DNA of 64,000 bases from Phytomonospora sp040655735 (GCF_040655735.1 NZ_JBFAKK010000004.1:248001-312000); one strand, 5' to 3'; counted from the stretch's first letter, positions 1-7,950 are shown. Made by a program: numbers and translations. Notes: generated from the letters alone by a model not told the origin.

Positions 1-91
1 GGCCTACAACGCCAACGGCGAGTCGGCGAAGTCGGCCGCGGTGAACGCCACGACGCCGGGCTGCCCCAACACCGGTAAAGCTAAACGCTAA
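1..91 (+). pseudogene. 5' fragment of host chitinase (end of FnIII domain and linker), truncated by prophage insertion
   Basis: The frame beginning at base 2 reads AYNANGESAKSAAVNATT followed by PGCPNTG, the end of a fibronectin type III domain and a linker. It then runs into phage DNA, adds KAKR and stops at 89-91. The catalytic half resumes at the far end of the window: joining PNTG here to LPKHALIGYLHS at 63547 restores one continuous protein. FnIII-GH18 architecture is known for secreted Streptomyces chitinases. The part upstream of the window should hold the signal peptide and any carbohydrate-binding module, so the host may still secrete a truncated, catalytically dead protein. Confidence 0.85.
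69..76 (+). other. attL core (crossover region)
   Basis: ACACCGGT here is identical to 63539-63546 and is where the chitinase reading frame departs into phage DNA. A short shared core is expected for a large serine integrase. The reconstructed attP (right-end phage arm plus left-end phage arm) has CGTTT and AAACG arms symmetric about the GG at 74-75, which suggests GG as the crossover dinucleotide. That last step is inference. Confidence 0.75.
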
Positions 92-107
92 CCCCTACCA
101 TGGTGGA

Positions 108-1538
108 GTGAAGCTCTACGACACCCCACCCATCGCAGGCATCTACGGCCGCGTCAGCGACAACCGCAAAGGCAAAAGCGCCTCCGTCCCCCAGCAGCTC
201 AGCGCCGGCGAAACAGTCAGCCAAGACGAAGGCTGGAACCTCACGTACCGCCTCGAAGGCGACGACGGCCGCGCAGCGTCCCGATTCTCCACGGATAAAC
301 GTGAAGACTGGGACCGCCTCATCGAACTCACCACAAACGCTGAGGTCCAGATCTGGATCCTGTGGGAGTGCTCCCGAGGCAGCCGCAGGCCCGTTGAGTG
401 GTTGACGTTCCTCGACCTCTGCCGCGAGAACGAGATCGTCATCTACGTCATCAGCCACGAACGGTCCTACGACCCGAGGATCCCCAGGGACTGGAAGATC
501 CTCGCCAACGAAGGCATTGACGCCGCCTACGAAGTCGAGATGACCTCGAAGCGTGTGGGGCGCGACAAAGCTGACCGGGCAATCTCCGGGATCCCCGACG
601 GTGCCTGGCCGCAAGGCTACGAACGGATCTACGACCCCAAGACCAAGGCACTCCTTGAGCAGCGCCCATCGGCGTACGCACCCGTCATCAAGGAAATCTT
701 CGACCAGATCGAACAGCTCATCCCGTTGAGCCGCATCGAAGAGGACTTCGCGACACGCGGAATCCTCTCGGAGTCCGGGGCGAGGTTCCGGCGCACATCG
801 ATCCTCCAGACCGCCCGGAACCCCGTGTACATGGGGAAGCGGTTCTACAAGGGAGTCATGTACGACGGCCAGTGGGAACCCATCATCCCGCCCGCCCAGT
901 GGTACACCGTCAACAAGATCCTCGACGACCCGAAACGGAAGACCACCCGACCTGGCCGGCGGCGGCATCTCCTCACGTACTGGATGACGTGCGGTGTGTG
1001 CGGTGAGACCGTGCAGCGCTTGGACCGGTCGAAGAGGCAGCAACGCCCCACCTACGCCTGCCCCCCACGTTGTGTCGCGAGCAATCAGGAGTGGGTGGAC
1101 GACTATGTCCGGGACCTGATCCTGGAGTGGGTGGGGCAGCCGGAGCAGTACCGGAAGCTCACGACCCCGAAAGCTGAGGGCGTGATCCTGGCCGTTGAGG
1201 GGGAGCTGGAAGCTCTCAAGGCAGAAATGGACCAGTACTACGCCCTGGCGAAGCAGCGGCGGCTGTCGCCCGTGGGGCTCGCGGAGATGGAAGAGGTGTA
1301 CCTCCCGCAGATTGAAGCGGCGAAGGAGCGTCTGCAAGATCTGACAACTCCTCCGCCTCTTCGTGCCCTAGTCCAGCCGGGCCGGGAGCTGCGGGAGTGT
1401 TGGGACGACATGGATGTTCCGCAGCGCCACGCGATCGTGACGTGGCTGTTCAAGGGAATGAGTCTGTTGCCGTCGGAGCACAAGGGGAAGCACACGAGTT
1501 TCGACTGGCGGCGGCTCAAGTACGAGTGGGCTCACTGA
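108..1538 (+). CDS. int: large serine recombinase (phage integrase)
   Basis: 476 aa. The N-terminal resolvase/invertase catalytic domain (about residues 8-150) has the nucleophile Ser17 in YGRVSDN and downstream arginines in WECSRGSRR. A recombinase DNA-binding domain (about 160-275) follows. A zinc ribbon comes next (CGVCGE near residue 295, then CPPRC), and then a coiled-coil segment (about 350-415). This is the phiC31/TP901-1-type order. The GTG start lies 32 bases from the attL core, the usual position of a phage integrase beside its attachment site. It should integrate alone and need a recombination directionality factor for excision; none is identifiable by homology here. Confidence 0.95.
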   Translation: MKLYDTPPIAGIYGRVSDNRKGKSASVPQQLSAGETVSQDEGWNLTYRLEGDDGRAASRFSTDKREDWDRLIELTTNAEVQIWILWECSRGSRRPVEWLTFLDLCRENEIVIYVISHERSYDPRIPRDWKILANEGIDAAYEVEMTSKRVGRDKADRAISGIPDGAWPQGYERIYDPKTKALLEQRPSAYAPVIKEIFDQIEQLIPLSRIEEDFATRGILSESGARFRRTSILQTARNPVYMGKRFYKGVMYDGQWEPIIPPAQWYTVNKILDDPKRKTTRPGRRRHLLTYWMTCGVCGETVQRLDRSKRQQRPTYACPPRCVASNQEWVDDYVRDLILEWVGQPEQYRKLTTPKAEGVILAVEGELEALKAEMDQYYALAKQRRLSPVGLAEMEEVYLPQIEAAKERLQDLTTPPPLRALVQPGRELRECWDDMDVPQRHAIVTWLFKGMSLLPSEHKGKHTSFDWRRLKYEWAH

Positions 1539-2044
1539 CTCCGGACGATGTGCAAGTTGCGGCCGTTGACGCGGCCCGCTAGCTCCGCCTGGAACGCCTC
1601 TGCACGAGACTGCCAGTCAGTGCTGCCCGTGTCACCGTCGTCTAGGGCATCGAGTTTCCCTGACACGGCGCAGATCGCGGCCATGATCTGGTTCTGCCCC
1701 TCCTGGAGGGCACAGCCCTTGTGGTCAGCCTGCTCAACGAGGACACGAAGCCCCCTGATCTCCCCACGGAGTTCGTCGACGACGTCGAGGATGCGTTCCT
1801 GCCGGTGGAGGATGAATCGGTGCTCACCGGCGTTGGCTTTGCGGGACTTGTACCAGCAGGTGAGGTTCACGGCGGTGATGATGCAGGATCCGAGGAGGGT
1901 CAGTAGGACGGGTTCGATCGCTGCGCGTCCGGTCGTGGAGTAGAAGACCGCGACGGCGAAGGCTAGGCCGAAGCAACTGGTGATGAGTGCTATCGCAGCT
2001 TCGCGGGGCTTACGGACTGTGAACAGCGGGGTGGATTCCAGCAT
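1532..2044 (-). CDS. two-TM membrane protein with coiled coil, integrase-adjacent cargo
   Basis: 170 aa from the ATG at 2044, chosen because GGGGGAG precedes it by 6 bases; an upstream in-frame extension to 2122 lacks such a site. Two hydrophobic segments (IALITSCFGLAFAVAVFY and EPVLLTLLGSCIITAVNL) are followed by a cytoplasmic coiled coil (ERILDVVDELRGEIRGL). It converges on the integrase and overlaps its end by 7 bases. Leftward orientation next to int and the repressor suggests prophage expression. Superinfection exclusion is a reasonable guess, but there is no recognised family. Confidence 0.7.
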   Translation of the reverse strand: MLESTPLFTVRKPREAAIALITSCFGLAFAVAVFYSTTGRAAIEPVLLTLLGSCIITAVNLTCWYKSRKANAGEHRFILHRQERILDVVDELRGEIRGLRVLVEQADHKGCALQEGQNQIMAAICAVSGKLDALDDGDTGSTDWQSRAEAFQAELAGRVNGRNLHIVRSQ

Positions 2045-2182
2045 TATGTGCTCCCCCATGTGAGTGGGTGGTGTCCGTCCGTAGCCCTGGGTCGGATACC
2101 CGACTCTATGGGGAGCGGTCACTTACTGAAATAGGATGATCGGCTACTTCCGATCAACGAGCCGGGGTGCTCCATGAGCCAC

Positions 2183-2662
2183 TTAGGACTCGTGTACGAC
2201 CTGAATGGACTCGCCAGCCTTCAAGGGGCGTGCGGCTAGTCGATCCAGTTCCTCGCCGAGGTAGTAGCGCTCACGATCGTCAAGCTCGGGGTGAGCGAGC
2301 TTGTACTTGATCGTCCGCATGGCCGGTGTGTCGGCCGGCTCGTCGACTTTCGTGCCTTCGGTCTTGGTGGTCCAGCCCATGACCTCGAACGGCCGTGACG
2401 CGTCGATCTTCAACGTCGCGCAGAACTGCATCATCTTGTCCATGGTGGGTTTGCGGCCGTTGGGGCTGTCCCAGGGGACTTCCCAGCCGTGCACCGTTGT
2501 GCGCCCGACCTTGGACTGCGCGATGGTCTTGAGCTTGCCCCAGCCTTCGGCCTTTTTGAAGTGCAGCCAGACGCTGTCGAGCCAGGTTTTGAGCTGGGCT
2601 CGGCGTACGTCGTCGCTGAGGCTGTCGCGGTTCGCCACGTTGCAACGATACGTTCCAAACAT
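2183..2662 (-). CDS. probable immunity repressor (HTH DNA-binding protein)
   Basis: 159 aa from the ATG at 2662, preceded by GGGGACGG. An in-frame ATG at 2758 would add 32 residues but has no ribosome-binding site. The central part (LKTIAQSKVGRTTVHGWEV, then DKMMQFCATLKI) reads as a helix-turn-helix followed by a dimer helix, as in cI-type repressors. It is divergent from a small HTH gene at 2847, and the space between holds at least five copies of one dyad operator. One operator covers this start codon, which implies autoregulation. The repressor role is inferred from context. Confidence 0.65.
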   Translation of the reverse strand: MFGTYRCNVANRDSLSDDVRRAQLKTWLDSVWLHFKKAEGWGKLKTIAQSKVGRTTVHGWEVPWDSPNGRKPTMDKMMQFCATLKIDASRPFEVMGWTTKTEGTKVDEPADTPAMRTIKYKLAHPELDDRERYYLGEELDRLAARPLKAGESIQVVHES

Positions 2663-2705
2663 GGAACGCCGTCCCCATCTGCGAGTTTGTTCCCGCTGAC
2701 GGAAC
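2652..2705. promoter_or_regulatory. operators at the repressor gene start
   Basis: GTTCCAAACATGGAAC at 2652-2667 is a perfect 6-bp-arm dyad; its CAT is the reverse complement of the repressor start codon. A 17-bp variant (GTTCC, 7-base spacer, GGAAC) lies at 2689-2705. Both share the half-site found in front of the divergent gene. Confidence 0.7.
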
Positions 2706-2814
2706 GACGGCTTCTGCCTGCCGGAACGGTCCGGATCGCTGTAGATGACCTGTCTCATGAGGGCAGCCTAACGTTCGAACGGTGTAACGAAATATCCTCC
2801 GTTCGGACTATCTG

Positions 2815-2887
2815 GTTCCGTCTACGGAACGTGCTAACTTCGTTCCATGAGCGGAACGTACGTAGTGACAAGTTCCGACGACGGAAC
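2815..2887. promoter_or_regulatory. operator array of the rightward early promoter
   Basis: Three 16-bp dyads of form GTTCC-N6-GGAAC lie at 2815-2830 (7-bp arms), 2842-2857 and 2872-2887, with centres 27 and 30 bp apart. The middle dyad contains the ATG of the rightward gene (2847). TAACTT at 2835-2840 is a possible -10 element seven bases before that ATG, so the mRNA may be leaderless; no ribosome-binding site is visible. Confidence 0.7.
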
Positions 2888-3065
2888 CCCACTGATCCTG
2901 TGGCCCATCACAGCGGTGGCGCAACAGGTCCGCCGCCACCCCAAGACCGTTTACGACCACGCCCGAGGTGGGCGCCTGGTCCTCACACGGCACGAGGGGC
3001 GGACGTACGTCGAAGCGAACGAACTGGCCCGTTACCGGCACACATTCACGGAGGTGGGGGAGTGA
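2847..3065 (+). CDS. small HTH protein (Cro- or excisionase-like)
   Basis: 72 aa. VAQQVRRHPKTVYDHARGGR followed by YVEANELARYRH resembles the MerR/excisionase winged-HTH fold in which a wing follows the helix pair. It is the first gene of the rightward early operon, divergent from the repressor. Its start lies inside an operator. Cro-like repressor and recombination directionality factor are both possible; sequence alone does not decide. Confidence 0.7.
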   Translation: MSGTYVVTSSDDGTPLILWPITAVAQQVRRHPKTVYDHARGGRLVLTRHEGRTYVEANELARYRHTFTEVGE

Positions 3066-3232
3066 CCCATCCATCTGGTCCTGCTGGACCGCGACCCAAT
3101 CCCGGCACCCCGAACCCGTCCGAGGCAGATGCTCGTGCGGCCTCGATCCGGGAAGCGGTTGCGAAGGCTTCCGTCCCTGATGACATCGCGGACAAGGTCC
3201 TCAGCCTGTTCCGGAACGTTCGCGCCGCTTGA
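3062..3232 (+). CDS. small hypothetical protein
   Basis: 56 aa from the GTG at 3062, overlapping the previous stop in a GTGA. A proline-rich start is followed by an amphipathic helix ending in DDIADKVLSLFRNVRAA. No family recognised. The coupling supports expression with the HTH gene before it. Confidence 0.55.
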   Translation: MTHPSGPAGPRPNPGTPNPSEADARAASIREAVAKASVPDDIADKVLSLFRNVRAA

Positions 3233-3807
3233 TCTTCCCGGTCGGGTCTTCCCTCCCCACCCGGCCGGGATCACAACTCCACAGTGGAAATGAACCCCTA
3301 AAGCCCCCCGGCGGCAACCGGGTAAGGCGGGTTGAGCGCGGGAGCTTTTTGTCTCCCTTTTCCCTTCCGTGCTCCCCGTCTGGGCCGGGACCGCCTGTCT
3401 TCCGCAGGCGGTCCCCACAAACGGGGGTGGTCGGCACCCTCCTGCGCCCTACGAGGCGCAGCGCCGTCCACCCCTCTACGCAAGGGCACAACATCTCGTG
3501 GCGTGAGTCGTGCTCTGGGGCCGTTTGAGACGCAGACGGCCCCACCTAAGCCCCCGCCTTGGGCAGGCGGGTCGGCAGACCGGATCCAGGGGTTTCCGGT
3601 CAGCCACAGCGGTTGACGCGCGGTTGTGAGGCTGCGCTCCCGCACACGGGGCCGGTGCTGTTGGGCACGGCATCGGCCCCACTAGACGTCCCGGACCTGC
3701 CGTACCCGGCGAAGAGGTACTGCGGCGGGTCTGGGAGCCAAGTTCGGCCCCGGTGAGCGAACACCGAGGCCGAGAAGCACAGATCCACTCCAGCGAAAGG
3801 AAAGATC
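3233..3807. other. non-coding interval with strong hairpins
   Basis: No convincing gene lies in these 575 bases: the open frames here are proline/arginine-rich and lack ribosome-binding sites. It contains a perfect 11-bp hairpin (3387-3415) and a 7-bp hairpin, CCCGCCT/AGGCGGG, near 3555-3575. The interval separates the immunity genes from the first early operon. It probably holds a terminator or antitermination site and the promoter of the operon starting at 3808. Confidence 0.5.
3387..3415 (+). terminator. hairpin, probable terminator
   Basis: GGGACCGCCTG (3387-3397) pairs perfectly with CAGGCGGTCCC (3405-3415) around a 7-base loop. No U-tract follows, which is common in high-GC actinobacterial terminators. 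Confidence 0.5.
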
Positions 3808-4209
3808 ATGCAACGCCAGCCTAGCAACACTCCCGCACTACTGGCCCGTGCGCGTTACATCGCGGACGTCGCCGCCAACGCGGCCGTAACGAAGTACATG
3901 GAAGCCCTCATGCACGCCGACGGTCTCCCGTTCAAAGGCATCTCGTGGAGCCTCGAACAGCGACCCGGCGGGGGCGACTACCTGATCGGCCACGTCGAGG
4001 CCGCGACACCGGACGACAAGGTCCGCGCGATCGTCGACGAGTACGCGGAAGCGTTCCACAGCCCGGACGCCGGGGTGGGCGAGAGGCCCCACGGTGACCC
4101 GAGCTCGGGACTCAGGGAGTACGAGGCGTCGGGTCTCGTCATCGCTGGCGCACCCGCCTCAGTGATCTGGGGCGTTCTCGGGTACGGGCTCGGTGAGTCC
4201 AGTGAGTGA
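3808..4209 (+). CDS. hypothetical protein, first gene of early operon
   Basis: 133 aa with a clear ribosome-binding site (GAAAGGAAAG). It is predicted mixed alpha/beta and contains GDYLIGHVEAATPDDKVRAIVDEYAEAF, suggestive of a small ferredoxin-like fold. No family recognised. It leads a chain of translationally coupled small genes. Confidence 0.7.
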   Translation: MQRQPSNTPALLARARYIADVAANAAVTKYMEALMHADGLPFKGISWSLEQRPGGGDYLIGHVEAATPDDKVRAIVDEYAEAFHSPDAGVGERPHGDPSSGLREYEASGLVIAGAPASVIWGVLGYGLGESSE

Positions 4210-4477
4210 CGCGATGGTCGCCTACACGCAGGCATGGTCCCGCATCGACGGGCTCCCCGAGATCGAGTTCGCGTCGCACACCCACCGCCACGGGCACGCC
4301 GGTCACATCACCGGCCGGGCCTCGAACGTCTCGCAGGTTGAGGCGTACGCGCAGGCATGGGCCGGGCGGGTCGTGACGGCCCCGAGTGTGCTCGGTACGC
4401 GGGTTATCGCGTCGTGCCGCCTCGATGGTGTCCGTGTCGTTGTGTCCGCGTACACGGGTGGTGGATCCGGTGAGTAG
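4202..4477 (+). CDS. hypothetical protein
   Basis: 91 aa from the GTG at 4202, overlapping the previous gene by 8 bases (an in-frame GTG lies at 4193). Histidine-rich stretch HTHRHGHAGHITGRAS near the N-terminus. No family recognised. Confidence 0.6.
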   Translation: MSDAMVAYTQAWSRIDGLPEIEFASHTHRHGHAGHITGRASNVSQVEAYAQAWAGRVVTAPSVLGTRVIASCRLDGVRVVVSAYTGGGSGE

Positions 4478-4757
4478 CCCGACGACGGTCACGTACTCCA
4501 TGTGGGACCGGTACATCGACACGTTGGACGCGGTCCTCCACGACCAGCTCCAGCACTGCCCCAACCGGACTGACACCGACGGCATGAAGACGTGGACGAC
4601 CGGCGCCGGCTACTGGCTCGGCCTGGAGCGGGTCACGGGTCACGTCGTGGCGCTCACTCCTCACGGGGGTCGGCTGGTGGACGTGTGGCACCCGGATGCG
4701 GATCACATCGTGCAGTACCTGCGTGTCAAGGGCTGGCCTGTGGATGGTGCGTCATGA
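4470..4757 (+). CDS. hypothetical protein
   Basis: 95 aa from the GTG at 4470, overlapping the preceding gene by 8 bases. Tryptophan/aromatic-rich small alpha/beta protein (GYWLGLERVTGHVVALTPHGG, shortened here). No family recognised. Confidence 0.6.
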   Translation: MSSPTTVTYSMWDRYIDTLDAVLHDQLQHCPNRTDTDGMKTWTTGAGYWLGLERVTGHVVALTPHGGRLVDVWHPDADHIVQYLRVKGWPVDGAS

Positions 4758-4987
4758 CCCCCGTGGAGCTGGCTGAGAGCCAGTACGTGGCAGCAACACA
4801 GGAGACCCGGCGGGCGGTTCGTTCGCGACTCCAGGTGGAGATCGCTGGGGCTGCTGCGCGTCAGCAGACCACAGGGCACGCGATGTTGATTCTCAAGGCT
4901 GAGGCGGGTCTCTGCTTCTTCGTGGGCTGCCGCGAAGCCGTGGACATGGAGTACTGCGACGCGCACCTGACGGAGGTGGCGGCGTGA
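4754..4987 (+). CDS. hypothetical protein with C-terminal Cys/His cluster
   Basis: 77 aa; ATGA overlap with the previous stop. A helical N-terminus is followed by CFFVGCREAVDMEYCDAH, a plausible single zinc site. Unknown function. Confidence 0.6.
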   Translation: MTPVELAESQYVAATQETRRAVRSRLQVEIAGAAARQQTTGHAMLILKAEAGLCFFVGCREAVDMEYCDAHLTEVAA

Positions 4988-5268
4988 GCATCTACGAAAA
5001 CGTCCCCATGACGGCCTACGAAATTACGTGGGCGTCGGGGCACGTCGAGACCATTTGGGCTCACCAGGTGTCGTGGCCGAACGCCATGCAGACAGGCATG
5101 CGCGAAATGTTCGCTACGACAACCACGGAAACGCGTGCCTTCGAGCCGAAGGTCCAGTTCATGGGCGAGGTCGATGGCCGCTGGGTGCTGATCCTGTCGG
5201 CATGGGAGTCCGACATTCGCACGATCCGCAACAGGGTCACCGAGGACCACATTGGTGGTGCGGCGTGA
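4984..5268 (+). CDS. hypothetical protein
   Basis: 94 aa; GTGA overlap with the previous gene. ITWASGHVETIWAHQVSWP suggests a beta-rich N-terminus. No recognised family. Confidence 0.6.
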   Translation: MSIYENVPMTAYEITWASGHVETIWAHQVSWPNAMQTGMREMFATTTTETRAFEPKVQFMGEVDGRWVLILSAWESDIRTIRNRVTEDHIGGAA

Positions 5269-5468
5269 CTCTCTACCTGATCGGCTTCGTCGCGTTCTGC
5301 TTCGGTGTCACGGTCGCTCTCGCCGCGCTGATCGATCCGGCGTGCCTGGGTCTGGGTGAGGGTCCGTCTCCTGCGGAGCGTGCCATCAGGTGGATCCAGT
5401 CGAAGCTGACTGCCCCTGCCCCTGAGGTCGTCGAGTACGAGGGTCGGCACCGGGCGGTGACGTCGTGA
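5265..5468 (+). CDS. small single-TM membrane protein
   Basis: 67 aa from the GTG at 5265 (GTGA overlap). The N-terminal hydrophobic span (LYLIGFVAFCFGVTVALAAL) is followed by a cytoplasmic tail. First of five consecutive membrane-protein genes. Confidence 0.65.
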   Translation: MTLYLIGFVAFCFGVTVALAALIDPACLGLGEGPSPAERAIRWIQSKLTAPAPEVVEYEGRHRAVTS

Positions 5469-5668
5469 ACGCGCACGCGTGGGTCGCGGTTCTCGTGCCC
5501 CTGTCTCTGCTCCTTACTGCCGCTCTCGTGCTTGTCGCCCGTCGCGGATCGACGTGGAAAGCCGCGTTCTGGTTCCGAGTCAAGGACGAGCAGGCCGCGA
5601 ACCGCCAGACCCCGAACAGTCCTTCTCTCTACGAGCAAGCGATTCGGGAGGTGCGCCGTCATGCGTAG
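5465..5668 (+). CDS. small single-TM membrane protein
   Basis: 67 aa; GTGA overlap. The N-terminal transmembrane helix (WVAVLVPLSLLLTAALVLVA) is followed by a basic, polar tail. Confidence 0.65.
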   Translation: MNAHAWVAVLVPLSLLLTAALVLVARRGSTWKAAFWFRVKDEQAANRQTPNSPSLYEQAIREVRRHA

Positions 5669-5798
5669 CGCTCTCCTCATCGCCACAGGCGCCGTGGGTG
5701 TCGTTGCTGCGGCTGTCCTTCTCATCGCGGTCAGGTACGCGGGTCCCGCTATCGGCCAAACCATTCGAGACCTCACAGAGGAGGCACGCCGTGGATGA
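5661..5798 (+). CDS. 45-aa membrane protein
   Basis: ATG at 5661, overlapping the previous gene by 8 bases. Almost entirely one transmembrane helix (LLIATGAVGVVAAAVLLIAV) plus a short charged tail. Confidence 0.55.
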   Translation: MRSALLIATGAVGVVAAAVLLIAVRYAGPAIGQTIRDLTEEARRG

Positions 5799-5982
5799 CC
5801 TCCTGAACGGTGTCACGTCCTGGTACGGGACGGCGATGTGGCAGTGGCTCGGTGACCACGCCGGGTGGGTGCTGGTGTTCTCGATCGGTACCGCGATCCT
5901 CGGGGTCGGTCTGGTGGGGATGTTCTCCCGCCGCCCGATCGAGGCGGATGTCAGCGACTACACCGAGGACGGTGAATCGTGA
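5791..5982 (+). CDS. small membrane protein
   Basis: 63 aa from the GTG at 5791. One transmembrane helix (GWVLVFSIGTAILGVGLVGM) with a short acidic tail. It overlaps genes on both sides. Confidence 0.6.
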   Translation: MDDLLNGVTSWYGTAMWQWLGDHAGWVLVFSIGTAILGVGLVGMFSRRPIEADVSDYTEDGES

Positions 5983-6470
5983 CTCCTGACGCTTGGGTCA
6001 TTGCCGCTTCCGGGATCGGTGGAGCCGCGCTCCTCCTGGCCTGCATCGGCCGGAAACGGATCCTCACCTACCTCAGCGATCTGGGGCGTGCCGGGTACGC
6101 GGGGATGGTCCTCAGCCCCGCACACATCCCCTCACTGGACTGTGGCTGCGACTCCTGCCACTACGCGACCCTGCCGGCGGGAGTCACGACACCCGCTGAC
6201 AGGTACCTGATCGATGAGGCACGGGCCCTGACCGCAAGGGCCGGGGAACTCGAACTGTCTGCCACCGAGCTGGAGGCCGCGAATCAGCGGATCCGGGACG
6301 CCATCGCAGAACCGTGCCCCGTCGACTGCCTGTGCCTGGAATGCATCTGGACGGCTGTTGAGGACGCTCACGGTCCCTTCCATCCGGACATCGGCTGGGA
6401 AATGGACTACGACGACGCGGATCAGTTCGACGAGATCGTGTGCGCCTACTTCGACTCCGAAACCCAATGA
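5979..6470 (+). CDS. membrane-anchored protein with Cys motifs
   Basis: 163 aa; GTGA overlap. It has an N-terminal TM helix (VIAASGIGGAALLLACIG), a DCGCDSCHYAT cysteine motif near residue 55, a coiled coil (about 80-110) and a second cysteine cluster, CPVDCLCLEC. The paired CxC/CxxC motifs suggest two metal sites on one face of the membrane. No family recognised. Confidence 0.65.
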   Translation: MTPDAWVIAASGIGGAALLLACIGRKRILTYLSDLGRAGYAGMVLSPAHIPSLDCGCDSCHYATLPAGVTTPADRYLIDEARALTARAGELELSATELEAANQRIRDAIAEPCPVDCLCLECIWTAVEDAHGPFHPDIGWEMDYDDADQFDEIVCAYFDSETQ

Positions 6471-6534
6471 GCTTTCCCTTCATCCGGGCGGTCCTTCCTG
6501 GTTCGTTGGACCGCCCCCACAACAAGGAGACACA

Positions 6535-7602
6535 GTGAGTCACTTCACCGTTCTTGTGACGCTGCCAAAGGGCACCGCTCACGACAAGGTCGAAGACACC
6601 ATCGGCGAAATCCTCGCCCCCTATGACGAGAACACTGAAGTCGAGCCCTACCGCGAATACGAGGACGGCGGACCTGAGGAGTTCTGGTGGGTCAAGTCGG
6701 TCCGCCAGGCCGTGCAGGATCTGCGAGACGGTACGGGCATCAAGCCGTACGACCCGAACCTTCTCGGATGGTCCACGGCTGCGTCGACGCTGACGGCTGA
6801 TGAACAGCGGGCCGACCTTGTCAAGGAAGCGGACTGGTCGTTCCATCTCGGCGAGAAGCCGACGTGGGAGACCGTCGCCAAGCTCTATACCGAGCGATAC
6901 AGCTCGGAGGAGTCCTCTCGCCTCTACTACGACGCTGACAGCGACCGTGCCTACACCCTCACGACGTACAACCCTGAGTCCAAATGGGACTGGTGGAGCA
7001 TCGGAGGCAGGTGGCACAAGTACTTCGTTGCCACACAGGGCACCGACGCTTCTGCTCTCATCCACGGCCGTCCCGGTGCGTTCGGTTCCACCGCCCCGGA
7101 CCAGTTCGGAACCGGTGTCACCTGTGACGGTGGCATGCGAGGGCTCTTGGACCTCGACGCCCAGCGCGACAAGGACGCCACCGCAGCAGCCGAGCGGTTC
7201 GACGTGTGGGACCGGATCTGTGAGAAGACTCCGCCGGCGAGGTCGTGGAGCGAGTTCAGCTCCCTCGTAGAGATGGGGATGCCCATCACGGAGGCGCGTA
7301 CCGAGCACTCGGCTCAGCCTCGTGTGGCCTTGGCGCGGAAGGAACTGGACAGCTGGGGTTGCCCGGTTGAGGAGTTCTTCAGTGGCCGTGAGGAGTACAT
7401 CCTCCAAGCCCGGCGGGCCGCTGTCCCCGGCTATGCGCTGATCACTCTCGACCGTGAATGGGTCGCTCCTGGCCGCATGGGCTGGTTCGGGATGTCGTCC
7501 GAGGGTCCGGGCGAGAAAGAAGCGTACCGAATCGCCGTGAACACCTATCTCGATGGTCTCGACCCTGAGGCATGGGTCGTCGTCGTGGATTGCCACATCT
7601 GA
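6535..7602 (+). CDS. conserved phage hypothetical protein (WWSIGGRW-type)
   Basis: 355 aa from the GTG at 6535, preceded by AAGGAGA after a 64-base gap, so this may be a fresh translation start. The N-terminal FTVLVTLPKG region looks like a small alpha/beta sandwich. The centre carries WDWWSIGGRWHKYF, a signature I recall from uncharacterised actinophage proteins of this size. It is the largest protein of the early operon before the recombination genes. Confidence 0.7.
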   Translation: MSHFTVLVTLPKGTAHDKVEDTIGEILAPYDENTEVEPYREYEDGGPEEFWWVKSVRQAVQDLRDGTGIKPYDPNLLGWSTAASTLTADEQRADLVKEADWSFHLGEKPTWETVAKLYTERYSSEESSRLYYDADSDRAYTLTTYNPESKWDWWSIGGRWHKYFVATQGTDASALIHGRPGAFGSTAPDQFGTGVTCDGGMRGLLDLDAQRDKDATAAAERFDVWDRICEKTPPARSWSEFSSLVEMGMPITEARTEHSAQPRVALARKELDSWGCPVEEFFSGREEYILQARRAAVPGYALITLDREWVAPGRMGWFGMSSEGPGEKEAYRIAVNTYLDGLDPEAWVVVVDCHI

Positions 7603-7784
7603 TGGCTGACACCGATCCCCGACCGTGCCTGTCCACAGCGGAATGGCATCTCCTCTGCTCGCAACGGTTTCAGGCTGGCTGGGCCGCGCAGGCAATCAGT
7701 ACAGCCGCCCGTGACGACCTCGTACGCCAGATGGTGGAGGACGCCTACCGGCTCGGACTCGCGAAGGGGAAGACCAATGGATGA
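7602..7784 (+). CDS. small hypothetical protein
   Basis: 60 aa; TGATG coupling to the previous gene. Helical (AAQAISTAARDDLVRQMVEDAY). Unknown. Confidence 0.6.
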   Translation: MADTDPRPCLSTAEWHLLCSQRFQAGWAAQAISTAARDDLVRQMVEDAYRLGLAKGKTNG

Positions 7785-7950
7785 CGCGCGGACCGAAGCG
7801 GTCATGCAGATCTATGACGAGGTGTTCGAAGAGTTCACGCGCGACGTGATCACCGAGGTCATCAAGCGCCGCCGCGAGCGGACTGCGATTCCTGACGCTG
7901 AGTACTGGACCACTAATCGCGACCTCGACCCGAAGGACTGGCCGTGGTGA
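7777..7950 (+). CDS. small hypothetical protein
   Basis: 57 aa, ATG at 7777 overlapping the previous gene by 8 bases. Charged helical protein followed by a DPKDWPW tail. It sits directly before the Rad52-like gene. Confidence 0.6.
   Translation: MDDARTEAVMQIYDEVFEEFTRDVITEVIKRRRERTAIPDAEYWTTNRDLDPKDWPW

Noticed and set aside
3233..3807. Several overlapping open frames in the interval after the immunity genes
   Set aside because: Pro/Arg/Ser-rich in all frames, no ribosome-binding sites, and they cross strong hairpins.
6184..7695. Long open frame on the minus strand opposite the 6535-7602 gene
   Set aside because: High-GC antisense of a coding gene; composition is Arg/Pro/Gly-rich, no ribosome-binding site, no recognisable motif.
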